A stretch of 64,000 bases of DNA. Source: Utricularia gibba (Eukaryota > Streptophyta > Magnoliopsida > Lamiales > Lentibulariaceae). The translations under genes were made by a program, and so were the position numbers. Of this stretch, positions 1 through 10,759 are shown piece after piece. The DNA is taken from positions 7,421,501 to 7,485,500 of the forward strand of contig CM007989.1 of NCBI GenBank assembly GCA_002189035.1, read 5' to 3'. The notes beneath the pieces are model-generated. The model worked only from the letters and a program-made list of their open reading frames with translations, ran no database searches and was not told the origin of the DNA. The stretch's first letter is position 1. Each line of letters opens with the position of its first letter.

Positions 1-3000
1 GTGGAATCACCATGAAGGATGTTTTTGTTGGGAATGACACTGCAATCACTGTTCGTAAACGTGGGAGGCCGAAGGGGTCGAAGAATAAGATCAAAAAGAA
101 AGATGTTATGGTTGAAAATGATGCTGGAATCACGATGAAGGATGTTTTTGTTGGGAATGACGCTGCAGTCACTGTTCGTAAACGTGGGAGGCCGAAGGGG
201 TCGAAGAAAAAGATCATAAAGAAAGATCAGATTGTTGAACATGATGCTGGAATCACCATGAAGGATGTTTTTGTTGGGAGTGACGCTGCAATCACTGTTC
301 GTAAACGTGGGAGGCCGAAGGGGTCGAAGAAAAAGATCATAAAGAAAGATCTGATTGTTGAAAATGCTGGAATCATCAAGAATGATGTTTTTGTTGGAAA
401 TGATTCCAGAGATAACGTTCGTAAGCGTGGGAGGCCAAAGGGCTCCAAGAATAAGGTTAAAAAGTTCTGTGATGACCATGATTTTGGTAGTGCCTGTACG
501 AAGTGCCGTCAGGTAAAGGATTTGAATGTGGAAGTAAAGAAAGCCGCAGGTGCTGAAGGTGAATATGGACTTGCTGTTGTTGCCCGCAAGAGAGGAAGGC
601 CGAAAGGATCAACTAAAAAGGCGAATAAGATCTGTGATGATCATGATTTCGGAATTGCCCCTAAGTGCAGTGTGGTGGAGGATTTGAATGTCCAAGTTAA
701 AAAGGATTTTCGTGATGAAAATGGAGTTATCATTCATAAGAGGGAAAGTCCGAAAGGTTCAAAAGATCAGAAGAAATCTGGAGAAGAAACCGAATTATGC
801 TGTGGTCCGATATCTGTAAGTGAAGCTCCTTTGAAGAAGAAGACTAAACAACTCAAAGAAATAATGACAATGGAGAGTAGTACACTTGGTGCAGTGGAGA
901 GTTTGAAGACAGGTGATTTTCCTGCAAAAGCTCATTTCTGTAAAGGAGGGCATCAAGTTCTGGTTTCAGTAGTTAGATCGTAAAAGTAGTTAAGATGAAG
1001 GCATTTGCTGTGGAATACGATGAACCAAGTTATTTTTTGCTCATCAGGTGTTGGAAGAGAACAGACTCTTGCACATTTCCGGACTACAGTGAAGGATCCT
1101 GGGAAGAAGAACAAAAAATCGGTAGGGCAGTTACTTTTCTAGTTGTTTGAATTAATTTGGATACACATCTCATTAAGAAGAGATAACCCTGGTACTCATG
1201 ACTGGAATCTAGTTCAGCGTTCAACAGTCATAGATTTTTTCTCTATGGCCGCTGTCATGGTCAGGAGGTTTATGTGTAATACGAAAAGCCTTGTGGGTGT
1301 AACTGTCATTGTTTGGCTCTATTTTGTATTGCAGGATGCACCTATGAAGAAGAAACGTAAACGCCTTATGTGCCATCAATGCTGTAAAAACAGTATGTCT
1401 GAATTAATTATCTGCTCCAAATGCAAGACGAGGCAGTACTGCTCTGATTGCATCTCAGAATGGTAAACAAAATTGCCTAAAACATGTATGACATAAACAA
1501 ACTGTGACCAGCTAGGAATGCTTACCTTTACATCTTAATTTGTTTTCTAAATTTTTCGTTTGCGTTGTTGTTGTTGCAAGTCTCAACAGGAAAAAGTGGA
1601 TTATATTGGCTTCATGTCTTCAACTTTTCACATCTTCAAATGTAGGTACCATGGGAGAACCAAAGAAATTGAGCAGTCATGTCCATTCTGCCGCGGCAAT
1701 TGCAATTGTGAGGCTTGTCTTCAAACTCAAGTAATCTCGAAGGTATTATAGCTCATCTAGAATTGCGATGGTTGATTCATTCATGCATATCAGTACCCAT
1801 TTACCAACAAGATGTGACCTTGATTCTTGGGAATCTGCCAGGTGGAAATTGATTACTGTAACAGAAACGAGCAATATATGTGCATGCTAAAGTACATTCT
1901 GCCCCACTTGATAAAAATACAACAAGAGCAGCAGGCAGAGCTAGATGTTGAATCTAGAATCCGAGGTACTTAAGTTTTAGGTGTACTATCTTCTCCTCCT
2001 CCTCTCCCTCTTTTGGCCTATTTTATTGCTCCTTCTGTTACATCAGGCATTGAAATTACTGAGGAAGATGTCCCAGAAGCGCATTGTGAAGATCACGAAA
2101 GAGCTTACTGGTGATGTCCTCCATCAACAATAATTTTTCTTGTTTCAGTAGTCAAAAGTTTCGAATTGGCGAAAATGTGACTCTCTTGTTTGCTTGTTCT
2201 TCAGTAATAATTGCAGGACTTCTATTTTCAACTTGCACAGGAGCTGTCCTAACAGTCAATGTGGTTATGATATCTGTCTCGACTGCTGTAATGAGCTGAG
2301 AAAAGGTTTTCAGCCAAAGCAATGGGATGCTCCCTCGAGAAAGGTGAACTGGGGAGCCAATGAAGATGGAAGCATACCATGCCCTTCTGAGAGTCTTGGT
2401 GGCTGCGGATCAAGGAATTTAGAACTGAAACGCCTTCAGCATGCTGCAGGGGTGAACCTGTTAATAAAAAAGGCAGAAAATATCACTCGCAACTACCAGT
2501 TGCCATATGCAGATTTTTCTCGAGGATGTTCATCGTGCAATGCTTTTCTCATACCTGCTGGTGCTGGTGCTGGCTTTTCAGAAGTGAGACAAGCAGCTAG
2601 CAGGGATTGCAGTGAAGACAACTTCCTGTACAGCCCGGATGTTGGTGATGCCGACTTTGCACATTTCCAAATGCATTGGAGGAAGGGTGAACCTGTTATC
2701 GTCAGAAATGCGATTGCAACAGCTTATGGACTTAGTTGGGAGCCAAATGTTATGCTGAAGGCTTTCAAGGCTGTTGCCAGTAAACTGATGAACAGCCCCT
2801 TCACAGTGAAAGCCATTGATTGCCGGGATTGGTGTGAGGTAACCTCCTCGCCATCGGTCTACGTTGTGTGTTGAGCGTTGTAGTTTTCCTTAACATTGAA
2901 CTGCACCACAGCTTGAGATCAGCGTAGATGAGTTCTTCAAAGGCTATTCAGAAGAAAATGGGCATCAAAATGGAGTGCCCCGTATTTTGAAATTAAGAGA

Positions 3001-4282
3001 CTGGCCTCCGGCAAACAGTTTCGAGGAATGCTTGCCTAGGTACTGTGCAGAGTTTCTGGCTATGCTTCCCTTCCCTGATTGCACTCATCCCAAATTTGGG
3101 TCGCTAAATCTTGCGACAAAGCTTCCCGAAGGTGCTGCGAAGCCTGACCTGGGTCCTAAAATTTACATAGCTTATGGCCATCCCGAAGATCCGGGTCAGG
3201 GTGAGTCGGTCACGAAACTGCATTGTGATGTCTCGGATGCGGTATGCCTGCAAAATTGTGCTCAATTTTTGTGTTCATGCATTCATTCTTAAAGCATCTG
3301 CGGTACACTTGAACCACCATCACTTCTCATGCATCAGATGAAGTAAATTTGCATGCTTTTTGCTAACCTGAGCTTCGCAATGAACAAGCCTTAGTTCATT
3401 CCACCATCTGGACATGTTTCAATCCGAGAATGTGATTCAGGTGAACATACTGACGCATGCTGCTAAGGAGAGTACTGGAAGCAGTGGAAACGGAGCTGCC
3501 ATATGGAACATTTTTCGCCGCCAAGACATCGCCAAGTTAACTGAGTATTTGCTGAAGCACCAGAAAGAGTTCCACCATTTCAACAACTTGCCACTGAGCC
3601 GTGTAAGCTGCTCCATTCTGTGTGATCCAAAGGTTGCCGATACGCTAATTTCCTCCTGTATATTCTCTTTAGGTCCTGCATGCCATTCATGATCAGACTT
3701 TTTATCTCGATGATGTTCACAAAAGACAGTTGAAGGAGGAGTTCGGTAAGAGCTTCTCCCATGCGACTGACTGACTTCCTGAGTTGATGGCAATGTGAAC
3801 GAGTAGTGGACTGGTAACATCTTCATTTCATCAGATGTAGAGCCGTGGACCTTCGAACAGCACCTCGGGAGGCTGTCTTCATCCCTGCTGGATGCCCTCA
3901 TCAGGTCAAAAACATCCAGGTAAAGGAGCTGAAATCATCATTCTTTCCCCCAAACAAACTCACCCCCTTACATTTTATGAATCATTTTCCGACCAGTCGT
4001 GCACAAAGGTTGCCGTCGACTTCGTGTCTCCTGAGAGTATCCAAGAATGCCTCCGACTCACTCAAGAATTCCGACTTCTTCCTCATGGTCATAGATCAAA
4101 GCAGGACATACTCGAGGCGCGTGTGAAGAAGCACCATCCCTTCCTTCATCTTCCTTCCCATCTGCAACTTCTCTGGCTGCATTTTGATGTTTTGAAAACT
4201 CCCGCAGGTGAAGCGGCTGGCGGTCTGTGCTGCTAGGTTTGCCGTTGCTGAAATCGGAGAATCGCCGGCCTACAAGAAATAA
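1..4282 (+). CDS. KDM3/JMJ25-like JmjC histone H3K9 demethylase, 5'-truncated, one frameshift
   Basis: The family removes methyl groups from histone H3K9 using Fe(II) and 2-oxoglutarate in the nucleus. The left edge cuts the gene: the frame is open to base 1 and already inside a repeat. Order: AT-hook repeats (12-473 plus diverged copies to about 770); a RING/WRC-like cysteine cluster (exons 1335-1462, 1646-1742, 1842-1965, 2047-2110, 2205-2838; motifs CHQCCK, CPFCRGNCNCEAC, CPNSQCGYDICLDCC); then the JmjC domain (2912-3241, 3441-3602, 3673-3745, 3835-3919, 3997-4116, 4208-4282). Iron ligands H and D lie in KLHCDVSDA near 3220; the third lies in CPHQV near 3900. The frame breaks by one base at 3867-3869, between EPWTFEQHLG and EAVFIPAG. 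The last intron needs a GC donor at 4117. The splice between about 960 and 1120 is unresolved. Family assignment is strong; intactness is uncertain. Confidence 0.85.
12..473 (+). repeat. Tandem coding repeat, 123-bp units encoding AT-hook-like motifs
   Basis: Three units of exactly 123 bp start at 12, 135 and 258, each opening with ATGAAGGATG and carrying RKRGRPKGSK. A fourth, diverged unit starts near 378 and has lost one codon at its upstream border. Further separated copies of the RGRPKGS or ESPKGS core lie near 590-620 and 740-760. Each core resembles an AT-hook (RGRP) flanked by lysines, so the array probably binds AT-rich DNA. The partial unit at 1-11 shows that the array continues to the left. 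Confidence 0.9.
3867..3869 (+). other. 1-nt frameshift in JmjC exon (GGG run)
   Basis: Upstream of the GGG run the frame reads EPWTFEQHLG. Downstream the conserved EAVFIPAGCPHQV is one frame away, with no splice site between them. One extra G would join the two halves. As written, translation runs out of frame and stops before the third iron-binding histidine. Confidence 0.8.
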
Positions 4283-4944
4283 GGTTTCTGGATGTATTTT
4301 GATTTTAGGGTTTTTTTTGCCCCGACCCCCTTTTACACGAGTCGGTTCAGTAGTATATATCTCTACTCAGGAAATTTTCAATTAATGAGAAATTGTTAAA
4401 TATAATAAAAATAATCATTTTAATTTAATCAAAGCATGTGTAGGACGAAATCTGCCACAAAAATACATTTAAATATTCGAAATAAAATAACTACATAAAA
4501 TATATTTTAAAAAAAAAAGAAAAAGAAAAAGGCAAACCTCAGCGTCCGTGGGAACTGGTAATCGACGACAATCCAACCAACTTGATGTCTCCAGACGGAA
4601 ACGAGGAGGAAGAAGAGGGAGGGGAAAGGGAGCAAGATGTGATTTTGATGCCTCGTGCTGCTTTGGCCTTCTCCATTATTCTGTTTGTTTCGTTTCGTTG
4701 TTGAAACCTTTTTTTTTCTTGTTCCCTCGATTCTGCCTCCAAGCACAAAGTCTAAGGAAGAGGGATCTGGATCACACGGAAGTTGGGTGGATTCTGACAC
4801 TTTCTTTTGAGTAGGGAATCTGATAATTTGTGAAGAGGGCAAGGAATATTTCTGGGATTAATTTCAGCCAAAACCTGGAGTTTTCCAATTGGGTTTACAT
4901 TTCGCATGCCCTTGATTGGGAACTTTTAATCTGGAAGTTGAAAA
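4283..4944. other. Intergenic region and SINAT 5' leader
   Basis: 4283-4520 is AT-rich with no coding signal. From about 4540 the composition becomes mixed, including GA- and T-rich tracts, and runs into the SINAT start codon. This probably contains that gene's promoter and leader. A possible leader intron cannot be fixed by eye. Confidence 0.4.
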
Positions 4945-6353
4945 ATGGCAGCTATTGACATAGAAAGTGTGGATTGTGCATCCTCAATAGATGGGGTTGA
5001 TGATGAAGAGTTTCAAAGTCAGATTCAACGTCGTTCTTCGAGACTTCAAAACAGATTGGCTGCTGTGGCTGGGCTACCTCCTTTTAGCGTCCATGAATTG
5101 CTAGAATGCCCTGTTTGCACTAATTGCATGTACCCACCAATTCATCAGGTATGTTTCCACTGGAATCCAGCCTCTGCTTTGATGTTGCGATATCTGAAGG
5201 TCTGAGGCATGTTCCATGAAATTTGTGCGATGATCTATTGCATGTAGAAGATAGTGGCAGCTCTGATATTTTTTCACATTGTTTGGCTTCTCAGTTTATT
5301 CTCAAATACTTTGTTTGTTTAATGCCCTGTATTGATCATCTTAAGTATCCAGCATAACTGCAAAACCTTTAGTGCAAGCAGGCAATGCCCCATGAAATTC
5401 GATGATCCCCTCCCTGTATGCATTGGATTTGATAATACATTGTTGATCACTGGATACATTATGTATGATTCGTCACATCCTCCTTGCTCAAGCATTTTGT
5501 TTACAGTGTCACAATGGGCATACTCTCTGCTCAACCTGCAAAACGAGAGTGCATAATAGATGCCCAACTTGCAGACAAGAGCTGGGGGATATCAGGTGTT
5601 TGGCCCTGGAGAAAGTTGCTGAGTCGCTGGATCTACCTTGCAGGTTCTACACCTTGGGCTGCACTGAAATATTTCCCTACTACACCAAGCTTAAACATGA
5701 AGCGTTATGCAACTTCCGGCCATATAATTGCCCCTATGCTGGATCCGAATGCATTGTGACCGGAGACATCCCCTACCTGGCTGCACACCTCAGAGATGAT
5801 CACAAAGTGGATATGCACAGCGGATGCACCTTTAACCACCGCTATGTCAAGTCAAATCCTCGCGAAGTTGAAAATGCTACATGGATGTTGACGGTCAATC
5901 CAGTGATTTCATACACTTGGTTCTGTAATTGTTTCACCATTAGTTCAGTCTCTCAAGAGTGGTTTTTCCTTGCTTCATCAGGTATTCCATTGTTTCGGGC
6001 GATACTTCTGTCTCCACTTCGAAGCATTCCAGCTCGGAACATCCCCTGTTTACATGGCTTTCCTTCGTTTCATGGGAGATGAAGTTGAAGCCCGCAACTA
6101 CAACTACAGTCTAGAGGTAGGAGCAAATGGGAGGAAGCTGATTTGGGAAGGTACACCGAGAAGCATCCGTGACGGTCACCGGAAGGTTCGGGATAGCCAT
6201 GACGGCCTCATAATCCAACGAAACATGGCGCTTTTCTTCTCCGGTGGAGACAGAAAAGAGCTTAAGATTCGGGTAACGGGGAAGATTTGGAAAGAACAGC
6301 AGCCTCCCGCAGCCATCCCAAATTCAGCGCAGCAGAGTTCTTCTGATCTTTAG
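4945..6353 (+). CDS. SINA-type RING E3 ubiquitin ligase (SINAT family)
   Basis: Seven-in-absentia ligases ubiquitinate target proteins as RING dimers; plant SINATs act in autophagy, light and stress signalling. Three exons give an open frame of about 320 residues, the normal SINAT length: 4945-5148, 5507-5893 and 5982-6353. The RING finger spans the first intron: CPVC on exon 1, then CHNGHTLCSTC and CPTC on exon 2. The SIAH-type zinc finger (CRFYTLGC...H...CNFRPYNCP) and the substrate-binding SINA domain follow, with the familiar FMGDEVEARNY and RNMALFFSGGDRKELK motifs. The start ATG opens the MAAIDIESVDC N terminus and lies shortly upstream of the RING. No disruption is seen. Which SINAT member it is cannot be settled here. 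Confidence 0.95.
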
Positions 6354-7693
6354 AGTTGCCTTGGCGGCTACGCTGCTGCTGCTTCAGCTGTGATAGATAC
6401 TGTTAAAACAGACTCACTAACAAAAACCAGGCAAGTGTGGGCCCAGACACGTCTGTTTACAGTGGGCCCACAACATCCTTTTAATCTCGAAAAATTAATT
6501 AAAAAACGTGAAATATGTTTTTTATAATAATGAAATACATTTTTTATCATTAAAAACTCTTCTTTAGTCTGTTTTAGAAAAATAAAAATTACATTTAATT
6601 CCCCTTTCATATTCTCCAAATTTAGTAATTAAATACTATTTAGCATCTTGTTATGTCAATTTCAATGTTACTAGGTAATCGTTTATACTATATTTAAAAA
6701 AAAAACAAGTAATATATTGTATTTGATAAAGTATAGATAATGAAAAAGGAAAACTCAATATTTTCAACAAATTTTCTACGTGTATGAAATGAACGAATTG
6801 GTCGTTCGAACTTTTGGTCGTTTCGAGCAAAATCAACTTATGGAGAAGAAAGTCAAAATTACAAGGAAAATGAGTACTTCATATTGTGGAAATTTCATAA
6901 AAAAATACTAAAATATTCATAAATTCCAAGACATATTTATTGACTTAGAAATACCTTTATCTTGTTAAAAAGTTTGACTAATTCTCAAGATATATAATTT
7001 TTTAAAAATTCTTAGTAGTAATTTATAAATTATATGTTTTTTTATTAATTTTAATGATTAATATGCAACTTATTTAATCCGAGTATCAATATTATAGTCG
7101 TGTTTGCATCCGTATCCGAATATTAATATTTATTTACTAAAAAAATCTGATTTTTTTAATACAAAATGCAACAACCCCACTATTGATATTTTGTCCATCT
7201 GACCTTCGTATCCTAATCAAGAAATGTGCTTCTTACAACGCCTACATGCAAATTGCGCACGTGGATTCAGCGTCTAATCACACTCCTTGTCTTTTCATTC
7301 TTGCCAAACTCCCCACATATTAAAATAGAATGGATAACCACCCAATCAATAATATAATATATTTATTAAACATGATAAATATTTCTAATATTTTTTTGAT
7401 TTTTAATTAAATAAAATTGCAATTTAATGCGTAATTAAAGAAGTATGACACGACACATACCAGAAGAGTTGAAATAATATCGTTGGATAAAAAAACATGG
7501 GGTCAAAGTCGTACTCCTCCGATAAGATAATTATAATAAAGTATTCCCTCGTTCTTTCACTACAATGTTTTAAAATTATATATTCTAATTCTATTTTTTT
7601 TAAATCGCATAATGGGTTTATTCTTTAAAAATTACTTTTTAAATTTAAAAATTAATGAGCCCACGATTAATCATTTTTATTGTACATAATCTT

Positions 7694-7710
7694 GGGGGGG
7701 GGGAGGGGGG
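7694..7710 (+). repeat. G-tract (G10-A-G6)
   Basis: Ten consecutive G, one A, then six G in otherwise AT-rich DNA. Such a tract could form a G-quadruplex. It is also a site where read length is error-prone. Confidence 0.8.
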
Positions 7711-9656
7711 ATTGTAAGGTCACATGACTTATGACATCATCTTATATTGGTTACGGATGAAATAAAAGATGAAATTGAGTAGAATGATCATATAAATTTT
7801 GTACGATTCATTTTGATCATACGAGGGAAGATCGTTGACAATAATTCTAAAGTTAAGTATATTTGGTTTGGAGTAAAGTAGAAATGGATAATCTCTTAGA
7901 AAAGTAAATCAAATGTAAGAAAATCATAAAATCGTGAGAGTTGAATGTTGAAAGTGTATAATATCATGTCATATGGTTCTTTACACGGATTAGGATGACA
8001 AGGGTAAATGATGAAGATTAGATTAGGTGTGGTGGTGGTCATTATTGTAATTCTCCTTTTTCGTGGACACATTAAATGGTTGAATAAATGTGGAACACAT
8101 AATTTGAAATTATGGGTGCGGATGGATAATCGCCATGACCATCGCATCTTCTTCTTCCTGCTGCCTTCTTGACGAATTCCTGCTGTGCTGACTGAGGGCC
8201 GCAACGCCCGCCTTTCTGTGAAGTAACTGACTCACATCCTGCTTCTGTCTACTTCATCTCTTCTGCTTGCTGCTGTTTTCAGCAACACCGTGTCAAGGTG
8301 TGGCCGCGCCGGAGTCTTATTTCTTCCCTGTGGGTCGTCGGCGGGGTGGAGTTACCCGTTCCCGGTAACCAGATACCTCCCCGTACGACGCCGCGCTGGT
8401 CCCAATTCCCGAGGCGGCTGCATACCTGGTTTTGGGCAACTTGTGCAAATAAATAACAGCAGGGCGTGCATTTTTCTATTCTGAACAGTTTGCCCGCACT
8501 GGTGAATTGCATTGCGGTTGCATATTCACCACATACGCCCATGGAAACACATCGGAAACAATGAGCTCACCAGAAAACAAAAAGAAAAATTCTTCTCTCA
8601 TAATCACCCCCTCCTGTTAAATACAGGAACTTTCACTCTCCTTCTTTGTCCGCCTTCACCCAGGTTGCTTTTTATTCAAATCGCACACTTACTGCATTCC
8701 CTCACACTCTACAGGTTTCCTTATTCCGCGATGAACCCCGCTTTTGTTCACAGACAAGTTTCTTCCTTTCTGGTTTACTCTACGCTTCTTACTACTTCCC
8801 ACTGGGGTAGAGAAGAAAAAGAGGAGAGGAAGCAGCAGTATATTTTAATATTATAAACGACAACCCTTCTGGTTAAAACAAAAACCCAAAAGAAAGAAAC
8901 AAAGAAACAAGGAAAGAAACCAAAACTGGTGAATGGGGGAATGCCGATGACTCAAATGTGTCAGCACACATATGATTTCACGCCCGGTGACCTGACCAAC
9001 AACGAAAACATGGGCCCCGCATCCCCGAACCTGACACCAACCCTGATAGATACTGTAGTATTTGACATGGATTTACAAATATAACTATTTTTATTTTCAC
9101 ATTTATCCTCAAGTGACCAAATTTCTAAATACCCTATAATCGAATCGGGTGATTCCAAAGTATGGAATACGTTTCCGGATTACAATATATGATCAGATTT
9201 GTAAATGATTCTAATTTTTTAGTATTTTTTTAAATGTGTGATTCCCGAATATTGGGATTTCATTTCGAACGTTTTTGAGTTACTTTGGCGTTGACTTGGA
9301 ATTTCAAATTCTGTGGTATGATGAGTAAATGCGAGATGAAGGTCCAAATTCACATTAAATTTACAATGAAATGAGGTGTGGAGAACACGAAATGTATTTA
9401 TTTATTTGGATGTAATGAGTGTCTGATTTGCAGACCAACGGTACTGAAATGTGGTTATCGACTTCCGAGGCTGGTGTGGAACCCCAACCTGACACCGAGG
9501 CTGGGTGTTTCTTGGCGTTTGATATTTCAAAATTGAATTTGCAAATTTAGGCGTTTTTAGGAAATAAATAAAGCAGTAAAAGTATGCATCGGATCTGCGT
9601 GTTTTCAAGCTATAAGACGACTACTCCCTACTGGAGTGCCTCCCTGCGTCTTGTCC

Positions 9657-9685
9657 CTCTCTTTCTCTCTCTCTCTCTCTCTCTT
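9657..9685 (+). repeat. CT/GA microsatellite in CRF leader
   Basis: An almost pure CT repeat about 140 bp upstream of the CRF start codon. Plant 5' leaders often carry such CT-rich tracts near the transcription start. Confidence 0.8.
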
Positions 9686-9820
9686 CCGCCTTCGAACACT
9701 TGCTCTTCTTGTCACTCTGGGGTTGAAAAAAATCTGCTTTTTCTTCTGGGTTTTGGTTTTTCTACTGGTTTCTCTTGGGGTTTGATTCTGTTGAGGGGTT
9801 TTTGTCTGTGTTTTTGTGAT

Positions 9821-10759
9821 ATGGGTGATCAGTTGGTTTGGCCGGTGAAGTATACGGAGCATAAAAATGTCACCAGCGCGCTTTTGAAGAGGAAAAAGGG
9901 AGATCGGGATCGGGGGTGTGCTCCAAGAACTGTTAAATTCTCTGTGACTGATCCGGATGCGACGGATTCCTCCGGCGATGATGAAGTGGAAATTCTGCCA
10001 CGGCGGAGGATTAAGAAATTCGTCAACGAGGTGAGATTCCAAGTGGATTCTGCCGATGCTGCTGTCTCCCCCAAATTGAAGAAGATAAAGGGGAAAGTGA
10101 AAACAGAGGAGGAGCCTCTGGATCGGGAAATCCGCAGGAAATTTAGAGGTGTACGGCAACGGCCGTGGGGGAAATGGGCCGCGGAGATACGTGACCCTTC
10201 TCGGCGGGTTAGATTGTGGTTGGGTACCTACGATACGGCGGAAGAAGCGGCGATGGTGTACGACACCGCCGCGATTAAGCTTCGTGGGCCTGACGCTTTG
10301 ACCAACTTTGTACCACCGCGGGTCAAGGCTACTGTCGCGGACAGCAACGACGCTTCGGTTTCCAGCTACGACTCCGCCGGAGAGTTGAATACTTTCTCTT
10401 CCCCTACCTCTGTCTTCCGGTACGCGAGCGATCAAGACAGTGAACCCAGCGCCGCGATCAAGACACGCGAGCCCGCCGCGCCCCTGCCGAATGACGACGA
10501 CCCCAACTCCCTCATCCCCCCCATGGCGGCGGCTGACTACTCCGGCGTGCTCACCGCCGCAGAGAACAACTACTACAACTTCCCGGTGGAGGAGGAGCCA
10601 TTCTTCAACGAGATGTGCAATTACTTGGATCATAGACTCCCAGATAGCAGCACCGCCATTGAAGATGTGAAATATTCGGTACAAGAACTTAGTAGTTGGC
10701 TCCAAATCGATGATTATTTCCATGAAGCCCCCAGTGTCGGATGTCTGATGCGCTGTTAG
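9821..10759 (+). CDS. AP2/ERF transcription factor of the cytokinin response factor (CRF) group
   Basis: CRFs are nuclear ERF-type activators that respond to cytokinin and regulate development and stress genes. The gene is intronless, giving 312 residues from the ATG at 9821. The N-terminal CRF domain is recognisable: [10 protein letters not shown], then [17 protein letters not shown]. The single AP2/ERF DNA-binding domain covers about residues 106-165, with [18 protein letters not shown] and [15 protein letters not shown] proline-directed site of the CRF type (SSPTSVF) follows near residue 194. The C terminus is acidic and aromatic ([13 protein letters not shown]), as expected of an activation region. 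The frame stays open 79 codons further upstream, but the CRF domain fits a start at [11 protein letters not shown]. Confidence 0.95.
   Translation: MGDQLVWPVKYTEHKNVTSALLKRKKGDRDRGCAPRTVKFSVTDPDATDSSGDDEVEILPRRRIKKFVNEVRFQVDSADAAVSPKLKKIKGKVKTEEEPLDREIRRKFRGVRQRPWGKWAAEIRDPSRRVRLWLGTYDTAEEAAMVYDTAAIKLRGPDALTNFVPPRVKATVADSNDASVSSYDSAGELNTFSSPTSVFRYASDQDSEPSAAIKTREPAAPLPNDDDPNSLIPPMAAADYSGVLTAAENNYYNFPVEEEPFFNEMCNYLDHRLPDSSTAIEDVKYSVQELSSWLQIDDYFHEAPSVGCLMRC

Larger units (their letters stand above)
6354..9820. other. Long AT-rich intergenic region and CRF promoter/leader
   Basis: I see no convincing gene in these 3.5 kb. 6480-8100 is strongly AT-rich. 8140-8560 is locally GC-richer but has no family-like protein and may be a decayed remnant. 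It holds a G-rich tract at 7694-7710 and a CT microsatellite at 9657-9685. The last 150 bp or so are probably the CRF 5' leader. Confidence 0.4.

Noticed and set aside
8140-8560. Possible gene or decayed gene in a GC-richer block
   Set aside because: No protein family, splice pattern or start context could be supported; only composition differs from the surroundings.
9584-9820. In-frame upstream extension of the CRF gene (79 codons without a stop)
   Set aside because: It covers a CT microsatellite and hydrophobic low-complexity sequence unlike any CRF N terminus. The conserved CRF domain begins right after the ATG at 9821, so this is more likely leader.
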